Positions 13,235-23,980 are shown, counted from the stretch's first letter. The stretch is DNA of 64,000 bases from Paguma larvata (GCA_030068075.1 CM057832.1:74305502-74369501); one strand, 5' to 3'. Made by a program: numbers and translations. The notes: generated by a model from the sequence alone, not told the origin.

Positions 13235-13261
<27 letters not shown>

Positions 13262-13290
13262 CTTTTTTTGTTTTGTTTTGTTTTGTTTTG
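13235..13290. repeat. (TTTTG)n / poly-T tract
   Basis: A 56-bp run of TTTTG units with a T7 interruption. On the minus strand this is CAAAA repeats, the usual decay product of a poly(A) tail. An AATATA hexamer (a variant polyadenylation signal) lies 15 nt upstream on the minus strand, at 13306-13311. It could be the tail of the minus-strand retrocopy that ends in coding sequence at 14155-14319, or an unrelated simple repeat. Confidence 0.85.
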
Positions 13291-14154
13291 CTAATGTCAG
13301 AATCGTATATTCTTAGAGTCCTCAGAAAGGCACAGCATACATGTTCAAATAGGAATACTGTGGTGGTGGTCAGAACTTTGGGAGGGGTTACATTACATTT
13401 GTTAAACAGGTTGTTAGGGCATTTAGCCATTTTGTAGGTTTACAAGACTTGGTTGTATATACACGTTCAGACACATGCACATGCACTTTTTACCAGTACA
13501 ACATATATGCTATTGAGAACCCATTTATGTCAACTTTGGCTGCATGGTGATCAAATTACGGCAAAACTCATAGATAATATAATCACTGATTTGTCTTAGA
13601 AATATTTAACATACACAAAAAAACTGTTAAAAAAAATCTTTGATGGCATGTTAAAAGCATACTTCAGCATGAAAAGAGAAAAACACTCAATTTAAAATCT
13701 CTAAATTACAAGATTTAATAAAAAGCTTCAAATCCATTAATTTTCATTTTTAAAAATATCACCCAAACTCATCCTAGAGGTCTCAAGATATGATCTATAA
13801 ACTAACAGATGTCTTTGTTACATGATGTGTTAACGGCTATTATTAAACACATTTTAACTTAGAAAAAAACATAAATCACAGTGGCTTTTAAAAATTCTAT
13901 AATATATCAAATTCAAAACTCACACAAAATCTGAGTCAAAAGTCAAGAAAAGAAATATATAAACAATTTAGGAATAAAGACTTTGAAAAAGGTTGCTAAA
14001 CTCTATCTCCGAAGGTCCGTCACCTGTCCCGTGGCCTGCATGATGGGCTCGGTGCCTCTGGAGGGCGGGTGACGTCACAAGCACTTGCAAATAATACACG
14101 AGGAGGAGCTTGAACTCGTGCCTTCCGGAATGGGTGAGGAGTGCACGGCGGCTT
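13291..14154 (-). other. Possible 3' UTR attached to the G-alpha segment
   Basis: On the minus strand this lies between the stop codon of the G-alpha segment and the CAAAA tract. The first 150 bp (plus 13995-14150) are unusually rich in CpG for this window; the remainder is AT-rich. I have no independent evidence that it is transcribed. The assignment rests only on position, on the candidate AATATA signal near 13306 and on the A-rich tract that follows. Confidence 0.35.
14070..14077. promoter_or_regulatory. Perfect CRE palindrome TGACGTCA
   Basis: The full 8-bp cyclic-AMP response element core, known to bind CREB/ATF dimers, sits in a small CpG-rich island-like patch 78 bp past the stop codon of the G-alpha segment. 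A perfect match is seen; function is not. It may simply be part of the 3' UTR copy. Confidence 0.3.
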
Positions 14155-14319
14155 TTACACCAGGTTGAATTCCCTCAGGTTGAGCTGGAGAATCGTGTCT
14201 TTCACAGCAGCGAACACAAAGCGGATATTCTCCGTGTCTGTAGCACACGTGAAGTGAGAGTAGATGACTTTCTCTTTGTCAGGATTCTGATCCTGGCAGA
14301 GCTTCAGGATAAAGTCTCT
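14155..14319 (-). pseudogene. C-terminal 54 codons of a Gq-class G-protein alpha subunit (GNA14-like), probable 5'-truncated retrocopy
   Basis: The minus strand encodes the end of a heterotrimeric G-protein alpha subunit. It includes [18 protein letters not shown], then the TCATDT loop that contacts the guanine base, the start of helix alpha-5 ([10 protein letters not shown]), and a C-terminus NLREFNLV followed by TAA. GNAQ and GNA11 end in LKEYNLV, while LREFNLV with QDQNPDKEK is characteristic of GNA14, which couples receptors to phospholipase C-beta. An intact alpha subunit is about 355 residues, so about 85 percent is missing. GNA14 is expected to have Tyr in the LYQDQ position; here it is Cys. 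On the 5' side, similarity stops abruptly at the Arg of RDF. That is about 10 codons inside what I recall as the last exon (it should begin near GPKQD), and no pyrimidine tract plus AG is visible. I also could not find the preceding exon elsewhere in the window. A truncated processed copy fits best; a genuine but poorly read terminal exon remains possible. Confidence 0.65.
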
Positions 14320-14399
14320 GGTTCTTTTGTTGTTTTCACAAGGTTCGTAAAAACTATGGGTGTCAATTTCCTGAAATCTGCTTCCTCTATTCTCTTCTC

Positions 14400-14855
14400 C
14401 CATTTTAATCTGGATGCTCTATTTTCCTTTGACACTATCGTTTCCATTCTGTTTAGTTCCGGGGGCAAAAAAACCCAGATTTGCAACATATAGTGACCAG
14501 AAAACTCAGTCAGCCATTTGAATATAGGAGCAGAACAGGGAGTTTCCCAGGTTCTGATGCAAAGGAGACTGTAGAACTGGAACTCAAACTCGGATGTGTC
14601 TTGTTCCAGCTGTTTAGTCTCTATAATGTAGTGTTTTCATTGCTCTGCTTGCTTCTTTAGAGCCGTGCACTAGTATTCTGAAGATGGTACTAAGAGTCCA
14701 GAGGGGCTGGTGTTTAAGCTGCCCTTAGCAGGAGATCAACCCTGAAGGGCATCCTTAGAGGAGAGAAGAATGTCATATGCATCCTTTATCCTTTGCTTCT
14801 CAAAATGTTGATTTTTATTTGAAATAATCCCAAAGTTTAACCAATCAAGGTAATT
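14400..14855. other. Non-coding stretch 5' of the G-alpha segment
   Basis: On the minus strand this is the sequence directly upstream of the G-alpha segment. Two frames remain open for about 60-80 codons, but neither reads as earlier G-alpha sequence (no DVGGQ switch-II motif, no NKKD guanine-specificity motif). A short NRME tetrapeptide near 14440 recalls an upstream exon but is too short to count. Confidence 0.5.
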
Positions 14856-14859
14856 GAAA

Positions 14860-14864
14860 TATAC

Positions 14865-14897
<33 letters not shown>

Positions 14898-14898
14898 C
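14860..14898. repeat. (TA)n microsatellite
   Basis: About 39 bp of alternating TA with one ATAC interruption, running into a short ACAC patch. The tract is self-complementary and easily melted. Confidence 0.9.
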
Positions 14899-15004
14899 AC
14901 ACAGACATACATACGAATTACCCAATCACCCAATAAATTAAATATATGCACTTAAATATTTTATTTCTTCCATAAATCTCAAAGTCCCCAAAGTAATTCT
15001 TTCT

Positions 15005-15747
15005 TTAAAAAATTTATTTAGTGAGACATAATAAGCATACCATAAAATCCACCCTTGTAAAATGTACAAGTCAACAGTTTTAGTACATTCACAAAGTTGT
15101 ACAACCATTTAGTTATATCATGTTTTCATTGACCCCGAAAGAAAATAATTTATGGTCCTTCCCTGTTTGCCCCAAACTGTCCCTCCCCATACCCTGGAGC
15201 CTACGTTCTGTCTCTATAGATTTGCTTACGTTGGACATTTCATGTAAATGGAATTATACCATGTGGGACCTTTGTGTCTGACTTCTTTGGCTTAGCATAA
15301 GGTATTAAAGGTAATTCACGTGTAAAGTGAATTATTGTGGTTTTGATTTGCATTTCCCCGATCACTAATAATATGTTGTATCTTTTCATGTGCTTTTTGG
15401 TCATTTGTATGTCTCCCCCGGGGAAATGTCTATTCAGATCCTTTGCCCAATTTTCAATTGGATTAGGGGTCATTTTTATCATGGAGTTCCAGGTATTCTT
15501 TATATGTTCTGGCTATAGTCCCTTGTCAAATATATGATTTGCAATTCTTTCCCCATTTTGTGGGTTGTGTTTCCAATTGCTTCACAGTGTCTACTGAGGC
15601 ACAGAAACCTTCAACTTTGATGACGCCCAATGATTTATTTCGCCTTTTGTTGCTCGTACTTATGGTGTCATACCTAAGAAACCATTGTTTAACTCAAGGC
15701 CACAAAGACTTATATCTATGTTTTCTTCTAATAGTTTTACAGTTTTA
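15005..15747 (-). mobile_element. Old LINE-1 (L1M) 3' end, antisense, part 1
   Basis: Reverse complement of an L1M 3' UTR and ORF2 end. Markers on plus are 'tgtaaaatgtacaagtcaac', 'catttagttatatcatgttt', 'ggacatttcatgtaaatgga', 'gattaggggtcatttttatc' and 'cccattttgtgggttg'. A felid SINE at 15748-16005 splits it from part 2. Frames are broken throughout. Confidence 0.85.
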
Positions 15748-15842
15748 TTTTTTAATTTATTTTTTAATTTTTTAAGTTTATTTATTTTTGAGAGAGCTAG
15801 AGATAGTGTGAGTGGAGGAGGGGCAGAGAGAGAGAGAGAGAC

Positions 15843-15877
<35 letters not shown>

Positions 15878-16005
15878 CCCAAGCAGGCTCTGCACTGCCA
15901 GCACAGAGCCCAATGTGGGGCTTGAATCCACGAAGCTGCAAGATCATGACCTGAGCTGAATCCAAGAGGCAGACGCTTAATCAACTGAGCCACCCAGATG
16001 TCCCT
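15748..16005 (-). repeat. Felid SINE, antisense, inserted in L1
   Basis: Complete element: T-rich tail, GA-rich tract (about 15817-15874), 'ccaagcaggctctgcactg', 'cacagagcccaatgtggggc', 'gagatcatgacctgag'-type body and 'ctgagccacccagatgtccc' head. The target-site duplication ACAGTTTTA is present at 15739-15747 and 16006-16014, which fixes the edges. The host is an antisense L1, so the SINE is the younger insertion. Confidence 0.92.
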
Positions 16006-16014
16006 ACAGTTTTA

Positions 16015-16640
16015 GAATTACATTTAGATCTGTGATCCATTTTCAATTAACTTTTGTGTATAGTGTGAGGTAGGGGTCCACTTCAAACTTTTGCATGTGG
16101 ATATCCAGTTTTCCCAGTGCCACTTGTTGAAAGAACAGTCCTTTCTTCAGTGAATAGTCCTGGTACCTTTATCAAAAATCTCTTGACCATATTTGTGAGG
16201 ATTGGTTCCTGGGCTCTGTCTCTACTCTATTTCATTGGTCTATATGTCTGATTTATGCTAGTACCACATTGCTTTGATTATTATACCTTTGTAGTAAGCT
16301 CTGAAATCATGAAGTAGGAGTCCTCCAGTTTTGTTCTTTTTCATGACTGTTTTAGCACTATTGAGGGATCATATGAATTTTAGGATGAATATTTGTATTT
16401 CTGCTGTGATTTTGATTTGTATTTTCCTAATGACTAATGACATTGAACACTTTTTCATGTACCTTATGGCCATTTGTCTTCTTTGGAAAAAATATCTATT
16501 AAGTTATTCTGCCCACTTTTTATTTGGTTTGTATTTTGATTTTGGGTTGTATGACTTCCTTATATATTTTAGATATTAACCCCTTATCAGATATATGATT
16601 TGCAAATATTTTCTCCTATTCTGTAGGCTGCTGTAGGAAG
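16015..16640 (-). mobile_element. Old LINE-1 (L1M), antisense, part 2
   Basis: It continues the L1 interrupted by the SINE: 'gatccattttcaattaactt', 'ccagttttcccagtgccac', 'ggtctatatgtctgatttat' and 'gattattatacctttgtag'. From about 16375 the text returns to an ORF2-end motif already passed (the 'cattgaacactttttcatgt' segment). This indicates either a second overlapping L1 fragment or a rearranged copy. Confidence 0.8.
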
Positions 16641-16855
16641 TTTTATTTTTTTTATCACTAACCAATTTAAGACCTAAAGAGAAGAAAAAGGCTGATCCAT
16701 AAGTAAGAATGAATTCCTATCCATGTGCATTGAGTTGGGACATTGGTCCTTTCCTGCCATCAGACTTGAACTGAAACATCAGCTGTATCTAGATCTTGTA
16801 CCTGCTGGTATTTGGGTCAGAAATACATCATTGGTGTGTACTTGCTTGGGCTTGC

Positions 16856-16863
16856 CCTATCTA

Positions 16864-16910
<47 letters not shown>

Positions 16911-16920
16911 GTCTGTCTAT
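16856..16920. repeat. (TCTA/TCTG)n tetranucleotide microsatellite
   Basis: A compound tract of CTAT and CTGT units, with a core of at least eight pure CTAT repeats. It is the kind of tetranucleotide locus that varies in length between individuals. It is followed by 'cctgtttctctggagaatac', a phrase common at the ends of an old interspersed repeat. Confidence 0.95.
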
Positions 16921-16979
16921 CACCTATCTCCTGTTTCTCTGGAGAATACTGATTAATATAATAGTATTCCCTTATAATC

Positions 16980-18450
16980 CTTTTTATTTCTATAAAGTTA
17001 GTAGGAATGTTCTTTCTTCCAGTCTTAGTTTCGGTAATGTGAATTTCTTTTTGCTTGGTAAGATTAACTACAGTTTTATTAATTGTGTTTTCCTTTTTAA
17101 AGACCAACTTTTGGTTTATGTCTCTATTTTCTCTTTCATATATTTCTGTTCTGATCTCTATTATTTTCTTCCATCTGGTTAATTTGTGTTCAGATTGTTC
17201 TTTGGTAGAATGTTAAGGTAGAATACTAAGTTACTGGTTGGATGTCTTCTTTAAAAAATATAGGTGTTTACAGATATTTTTTTAGTGGGGTCCTATACTT
17301 TTGTTATGTTGAGGTTTAGTTTTAATTCATCTCAAAGTATTTTGTAATTGCCCCTGTGATTTCCTTGACCTACTGATAATTCAGGAGTGTGTTATATAAT
17401 ATCCAAGTATTTGTGAAGGTACCAAATTTCCTTCTATTATTGATTTCTAATTTTTTCCATTGTGACTGGAGAAAAAAAACTTTATGATATAAAATAAAAT
17501 TATAAAGTTAGTGAGACTTGTTTTATGGTCCAGAATATGGGCTGTTTCCAACAATGCCCCATGTGTTTCTGAGAAGAATGTGTATTCTGTTATTGGGTGG
17601 AGTGTTCTATAGATATTTATTAGGTCTTGTTGGTTTATAGTGTTCTAGTCTTCTATTTCCTTGTCTATCTTCTGCATAAATGTTCTATTCATTATTGAAA
17701 TTGGAGTATTTATGTATCCAACCATTGTCATAATCTTATTGAGGATCCTTTGTACATGATAAATTGCTCTCTCTCGCTGCTTTCAAGATTCTCTTTTTGT
17801 CTTTTTTGAGTTTTGACAGTTTGATTATGACGTGTCTAGATGTAAATCTGTTTAGATTTATCCTTCTTACAAGGTGCTAGGATTCCTGGATGTGTAGATT
17901 AGTGCTTATCACCAACTTTGAGGTGTTTTCAGCTATTGTTACTTCTAATATTCTTTCTGGTTTTCTCTCTTTTCCTTGTTCCTGGAACATCCATTATGCC
18001 TGTGAGGGGGTTCCCCACATTTGGAGGCTCAGTTCATTTTTCTTCATTCTTTACTGTGTTTCAGACTGGATAATCTCAACTGATTTATCTTTGGGTCACT
18101 GATTATTTCTTTTTTCTGCTCAAATCTTCTATTGAATCCCTCTAGCGATATTTTTCATTTCACTTATTATACTTTTAAACTCTAGAACTTCTTTTTGGTT
18201 CTTTTAAAAAACATAATTTCTATCTCTTTATTGATATTTTCTATTTGGGGAGATATCATTCTCCTTTTTTTTTTCTTTTTTTTTTTCCATTATGGTTTGT
18301 TTGAACATATTAATAACAGCTGACTTAGTGTCTTTGACTAATAAGTCCAACTTCTGGACCTCATCAGGGATGGCTTCTATTGACTGCTTTCCTAGCCCTG
18401 TATGTGCCATATTTTCTTTTATTTGTGTATCTCAAAATTTGTTCTTGAAC
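16980..18450 (-). mobile_element. Old LINE-1 internal fragments, antisense
   Basis: T-rich plus-strand text typical of antisense ORF2 and 5' L1M regions. Markers are 'aaagaccaacttttggttta', 'ttccattgtgactggag', 'gaatgtgtattctgttattg', 'ttgattatgacgtgtctaga', 'ctattgaatccctctagcg' and 'aacttctttttggttctttt'. No long frame survives on the minus strand. Confidence 0.8.
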
Positions 18451-18900
18451 ACTGGATGCTTTCAACAATATAGTGTGGCAATCCTAGAAATAAGATTCTC
18501 TAACCTCCCCTGGGTTTGTCATGGTTGCCACTGTTGATACCGTTTAGTGACTGTCCTGGAATAATTATCTAAAGTCTCTGCTCTTTGTGCTCTGTGGTTG
18601 CTGAAACTTCTGCCTGCTTGCCTGGATAGTCAGCTAATATTTCCTTAAATGCCTGCAACCAGTAAGTCTCGCAGCCATTGCTCAGGGGTTCTAGGTGCAT
18701 ATTGGGGTGTGTTTCAACCCTCAGGTAGTAGGCCACTCTGTCTCACCCTTCACGTACTGCCTGAAGAGTCCCAAGGGCAGGCATATTTTTGAGCACTTAA
18801 AGCCTTCTCAGGTCTTTCCTCAGTATGCATGCAGCTCTGGGCACATGTATACAACCCTACACATGAGTGTGGTCTTCTAGACTCCCAGGAACCTGTGGGA
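18451..18900 (-). mobile_element. Probable 5' part of an old L1/HAL1-type element, antisense
   Basis: The segment beginning 'gttcttgaacactggatgct' and 'tagtgtggcaatcctagaa' parallels the segment near 55195 ('gttgaaaactggacatttta'), which marks the same ancient LINE family. It is contiguous with the L1 fragments before it. The subfamily is uncertain. Confidence 0.5.
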
Positions 18901-21878
18901 GATTTTCAAACCTCTTTATAGACATCTCGTTCTTCAGCTTCTTGTTTAACTGATTTTTTAGTCGGCTTGCTGTTTGCCCCAGCTGCTATCCCCATCTCAG
19001 GCACATGAACTATAAACACATGACGCTTATTATTTTCAGCAAACACCACTAAGAGAAAGTGTGTTCTTTAATGGGCAAAACTCTGAACTCGAATAAAGAT
19101 AAGCCACTCAAGTGTAGTTTTCCAGGGAAGTGCCAAACAGAGCTAATAAGGACAATTCTCTGGAACTGGGGCTTTAAAGGATCTTCAATCCCTTTGTGTC
19201 ACCTCCAGAGGTTACTAGGCCACTGGTTTTCACATGCTTGTGGAATTGTTGGTTTTCAAGGCTGCTGTGACACCAACAAGAGGGCATGAGAATCGAGCCA
19301 GTTAAAATGTCGCCAAATTTGTTGTTCTTATTGACATTGAGCTGTTTTTCTTATATAAACTATCCCTGGGTTATTACAAGCCTTTGGTTAATTTCTGTAG
19401 TTCTAAAAAAGTTGATTTTGACAAGTTTTCCCAGTGTGGTTAGGAAAACAGTGGGTTCACAGATGCTTCTGCTAGGTAAATGTTCACACAGTGCAAAATA
19501 GACACAGTTGTCCCAGGATGGACTGGGCTGCTTTAGAAGATCACAAATCCCCTCATCTAGTGATTGTCAAACAGAAGCTCAATAACACATGACCAAGAGT
19601 ATTACAGAGGAGTTCTAATGACAGAAAGATGGCTAAACTAGATCATGTTGGTATTCACCATGAAAACATTTTGCTATTGTTAAAAATTTGAAATATCAAC
19701 AAAAACAGAGGAAACAGTGCAATACACCTCCATCTACCTATTATTTTAACCTTACCGCATTAGCTTCATGAATACCTTTTTCTTTTTTTGTTTTTCTTTG
19801 CTGAATTTTTAAAGGAAGATCACACAATTTGATCCCAATATACGTTAATCTACATCTCTAAAATGTATGGACTTTTTTTTTACATAAATGATGTTACATA
19901 AATGACATAAATGATATTTATCACAAATGAGAGACTGGGTATCATCCTAGATGCTTCAAAAAATGGGCAGTTCCAAGGAAACTGAAGAGCCAGTCCATTC
20001 TGAATTAGTTTAGGATAAAAATCTGAGAGAGAACCAGATGATTCCTAATTCCAAGAAGTACAGAATAACATTCTGAAAACCACTGTGGTGAAAATTTAAA
20101 TTCACCATTAAGTCAACACATCAAGATGGAAAATGCCTTCAGGTTGTATCAACTGCTTTGTATATTCCCAAGGGAATAACCTGTTTTATTACACTTTAAA
20201 CCAACTTCAGCTTCAGCTATAAATTTTAATGCTTAAAAAAACAAACAGTACAAAGTTCTAGATAAAATTTTATCATTGCTAATGTTTCGGTTTGGGCTCA
20301 AACTTCCATTAACTGCAGAAAGAATTTTGTTTAAGAAAACAAACAAACAAACAAACAAAAAACTCTGGTGCTTAGCCATTGAAAAGGACAGAGAAGACAC
20401 CCAGAGAGAGCAAGCTGGGTTTTCCTAGAGATCTTACATCTGTCTGCTTTCATGTCACCTGTCCACACACCAAGGCCTCTTGGAGGCTGGGCCAGTGTTG
20501 GTGGTGGGGCTATCTTCCTTACACACTATGATTTTAGGTGAAAAACAGAGTTGAATTCTTTGTAGAGAAGACAGTACCTTTTTTTTACAGCTATTATTAT
20601 GTAAAAAACAAACCCACCCAATTCTTTTCATATTTGTGGGGATATCTGTTAAATACCTCCGTTCTCTGAGAGCTATTACATCATTCCTCACAAAAATGAA
20701 GTCCAGATACCCCTGCTTGTGTCACAGGACCCTGTCCCTCAAACAATGTCCCCACCTTGACCACGCTTATGGACGACAAGAAGACGTCTGATATGAGCTC
20801 CGCAGGGAAGTTTGATTCCTAGTACCTTGGAGGTGGGACTCAGAGATAACTCCTTAATTTCGGCCCGCGGGCATGACCAAGTGAATGTAACGGAGGCAGG
20901 TGTAGGCGTGGCACCCTCTGCTGTGTACAAGGAGATGGTGAAAAACTGCCCAGTACAGAGAGAAAAACAAAGAAGCAGAGGTAAGAAACTGAGAAATAGA
21001 GAGCTGGATTCCTATTTATTCTCCACTTCTGGTTGCGGTTACCAGATGCACCCAGTGTCTCCTAGATTCTGCAGGGGAACTCGCTAAATTCCCAATAAAT
21101 TCATTTTCCTCCTCTCAAGTAAATTTGGGTTGCTGTCAATAACTTGTCATCAAAAGAATGTTGACTAAGTTTGCCTATACTTTGGAGAAAGATGGAATAA
21201 CTCTCAGCGTCAAATGTATATAGTTATAGGCAGTCAGTTTCCAAAAGGCTTTTTTGAAAGTCGAGTCATTTTCATTTCCCCCAGCAAAACCACTAATCTT
21301 CTCTTGTTTAGATGTTGTCAATAAATGCACTTACTTCCATTCCTCTGAGGTAAGATTCTCAGTGTTGTCAGTAAAATCGGTGGGAAGTGAGATGTTGATC
21401 CAAACCCCATTGCCCCATGATGATATGAAATGATAAGTTCAAAATGACACCCTAAACAAGGTCTTATGGAATTAGACCCTAGTCTTTTTAAGATACAAGG
21501 GCTTTATTAAGATGCCAACTCCAACAAAGCAAGTTGGATCTTGGTGACAGAATGAAGGACAGATATCCCTTCATGTGAATCAGTAGTCTTTTTTTTTTTT
21601 TTCTGGCACAAAGAGCAATGTTGATTCTCTTTTATCAGTGTGTTTTGTTTATATGGGACATTTTCTCCCAATGGATGAATTCTGACAGAGAACTCAAAGC
21701 AAATCTACAATTCTGAAGCTCATAAGAGCTGGCAAGGACAAAAGTGATTACCAGAAGTTCCACGGGACAGGACAGTGTTTGATCCATTATTCCAGCATTA
21801 ACATTCCTTACAGTTTATAACTTTCTTCACCACTCTTGGAGGGAGAAAATGAACTCTTTATAAAAGGCTATTCTATTT
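18901..21878. other. Non-coding stretch, mostly unrecognised
   Basis: I see no gene. There is a (CAAA)n run near 20336-20362 and a T13-like run near 21590. The end of the interval near 21090-21150 ('cccaataaattcattttcct', 'gtaaatttgggttgctgtc') resembles the 3' boundary of an endogenous retroviral LTR (polyadenylation region), but I cannot match the rest. Frames at 20812-21087 and on the opposite strand overlap each other and lack family support. Confidence 0.45.
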
Positions 21879-21879
21879 A

Positions 21880-22088
21880 GGATCACCTGGGTGACTCAGT
21901 CAGTTAAGCATCTGACTCTTGATTTCAGCTCAGGGCATCCTTTCACAATCTGTGCGATGGAGCCCCAATGTCGGACTCTGTGCTGACAGAGCAAATCCTG
22001 CTTGGGATTCTCTCCCTCTCTCTCTCTCTCTGCCAGTTCCTTGCTTGTGCTTTGTCTCTCAAAATAAACATACAGTAAAAAGAAAGAC
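21880..22088 (+). repeat. Felid SINE, sense, diverged
   Basis: 'gatcacctgggtgactcag' head, 'ctgactcttgatttcagctc' body, 'actctgtgctgacagagca', a CT-rich tract and an 'aaaataaacata' tail. Several head substitutions suggest an older copy. Confidence 0.88.
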
Positions 22089-22344
22089 TATTCGATTGAA
22101 AAAAATTGCTGATTGCAAAAATGGATAATTTTTCAGGAGATCTTACAGGAAACTAGATTCTGCCTGGTCTTACAAGTTCACTCCCCAAGGAGATGCTCGC
22201 TTGTTTCCTTTCCCTCTATTAAAGTACAACACTTGTTCTACTCTAGGAGTCTGGAGCAGGGCCCATGCATCAGGATACAGCGGGAACGGCTCAGGGATGA
22301 GGGCATCGCTTTAGTGCTAGAACATGGTTGTTGGCTTTTCATTG

Positions 22345-22560
22345 AACCATACTAGCTGACATTTATTGAACACTACCTATTTTCAGGCATTGTTTTATCC
22401 TATAGCCATAATCTCATTTAACCTTCACATTCATTTGAGGGATGGGTAGGATTGTTAGAATCCCATTTTGCCGGTGGAAAAACCAAGGCACAGAGAGTTT
22501 AAGTAACCTGCCCAAGATAAGTGGCAGAGCTGAGTTTTGGACCCAGGCTACTCCTGACCC
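22345..22560 (-). repeat. MIR SINE, antisense, nearly full length
   Basis: Plus-strand wording runs 'atttattgaacactacctat', 'ataatctcatttaaccttca', 'aaccaaggcacagagagttt', 'aagtaacctgcccaag' and 'tggcagagctgagttttgga'. This is the reverse complement of MIR from tail to head. It is an ancient, inert element. Confidence 0.85.
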
Positions 22561-22789
22561 TTTGTTAAAAATCACCACATCATGGGAGATTTCTTAAGTA
22601 CATGTTGTTTATTTCATATTCCTTGCTGCTAATATTAAAAAAAATACAAGGTGGATATTGTACCCATTTTATGGAAGAAAGAAAAGGGATGACCAGCAAG
22701 TAAAAGTGGGATACTCAAGACTCCTCATCACTAGTTTTCCACAACTTGATATTAAGGCTACTTATGCTTCTCTTTGTGTTTATCCTTCT

Positions 22790-22985
22790 TAAGACTCGCT
22801 GACTCCTTGAATTGGTAGGTTTAGTTTTCACCCAACCTGGAAAATTTCCCACCATCGTTTCTTCAAATAGCCTCTTCTGTCTCCTCTACTTTGGAAACTC
22901 GAGATACAGGCATTAATTATGCTACCTAATTGTGTCTTACAAGGCCACAGAGTCTCTGTTCGTGTTTCTTTTCAGTTTTTAAGTT
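22790..22985 (-). mobile_element. Old LINE-1 fragment, antisense
   Basis: 'ggaaaatttcccaccatcg', 'tttcttcaaatagcctcttc' and 'cacagagtctctgttcgtgt' match the same old L1 region seen at about 17800-18060. It is short and broken. Confidence 0.65.
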
Positions 22986-23670
22986 CATAGTTCTGGATAT
23001 ACAGAAAAGTTAAATCATACATAAGAAGCATATCTTGCCTATGGGAACAAATTTCACCATCACAGAAATATTGGGTACTACCCAATGATTACGATAATTT
23101 CTTTACTTTTGAGGATATTTGTTGGAATTTGAAATTTATATGAACTCAATGTACATAATTTTTTTTCTCCCAGAACTTCCCTGTTTCATAGATTAAGATT
23201 CGATAAATATGCTTGATAAATAAATGTACATATACATTTATAAACATGCTTGATACATAAGATAAATATGCTACCCCTCCACCACTCCATCCCACCCCTT
23301 TGCCTGGACAGTCTTCTCCAGGATGCTTATTCTGACCCTGTCTGTAAGTTTAAGACAGAAATCCTTTTTCTGGGTTCCCAGGAACTCCTCTACATATATC
23401 CCTATTTTGAATACTTAATTCGAATGACAAATATTGAGAATTTATAGGTGCTAGGGATACATCAACAATGTGTTTCCTTCACCCTGTAGAACTTATATTT
23501 TAGTGACTAGACCTCTGCTTTGGTTTTTAGTGACTATAAGTGTTAACGTGACTACCTCCGCAAAAAGACAAAGTTCCTAGAACCGATTTTATGCGGGGTC
23601 TAGAGTATAGTAGATATTCAGCAAATGTTGGGTTTTTAAATATGCATGAATAAGTAATTAAGAAATCAGT
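22986..23670. other. Non-coding stretch with a small ancient-repeat scrap
   Basis: Mostly AT-rich and unrecognised. Near 23440-23515, 'ggtgctagggatacatcaac' and 'gtagaacttatattttagtg' resemble the opening of the long ancient repeat described at 10090 and 45120. Confidence 0.45.
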
Positions 23671-23674
23671 GAAT

Positions 23675-23765
23675 GATCTAGACCAAGGTTCTCAGTCTTG
23701 GTACTATTGATATTTTGGGGTCAGAGAAATCTTTGTTGTAGGATGTTTAGCAACACATCTGACCA
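23675..23765 (-). repeat. MER5A-type hAT-Charlie fragment
   Basis: 'ggttctcagtcttggtacta', 'ttgatattttggggtcagag', 'tttgttgtaggatgtttagc' and 'aacacatctgacc' follow the order of one arm of MER5A. It is a non-autonomous DNA transposon relic with no coding capacity. Confidence 0.7.
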
Positions 23766-23951
23766 GAAAGCCTAAGATAAAACTTCTTTGAAGAGGGAAG
23801 ATGAGTCGGGGTAGGCAATATGTATTATTGACTTGAGCTGACTGTGATCAAATATAAGTTTCCAGAGCTTGGTCCTCATCCTGTGGGCCTGGGAGATCTA
23901 AAAATAGTTAATGACCCAGTTAACAAGTTAACTGGGGATGAGCTATAGGAA

Positions 23952-23980
23952 AACCAACCAACCAACCAACCAACCAACCA
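23952..23980. repeat. (CCAA)n microsatellite
   Basis: Seven consecutive CCAA units, pure. Confidence 0.95.

Noticed and set aside
14400..14489. Upstream G-alpha exon fused to the C-terminal segment (NRME words)
   Set aside because: Only four residues agree with the family; the surrounding frame lacks NKKD and other diagnostic motifs, so the match is treated as chance.
16856..16920. CRISPR-like regular repeats
   Set aside because: Simple tetranucleotide microsatellite in a vertebrate genome, with no spacers.
20812..21087. 91-codon plus-strand frame
   Set aside because: Opposite-strand overlap, no domain, and adjacent sequence resembles an LTR end rather than a gene.
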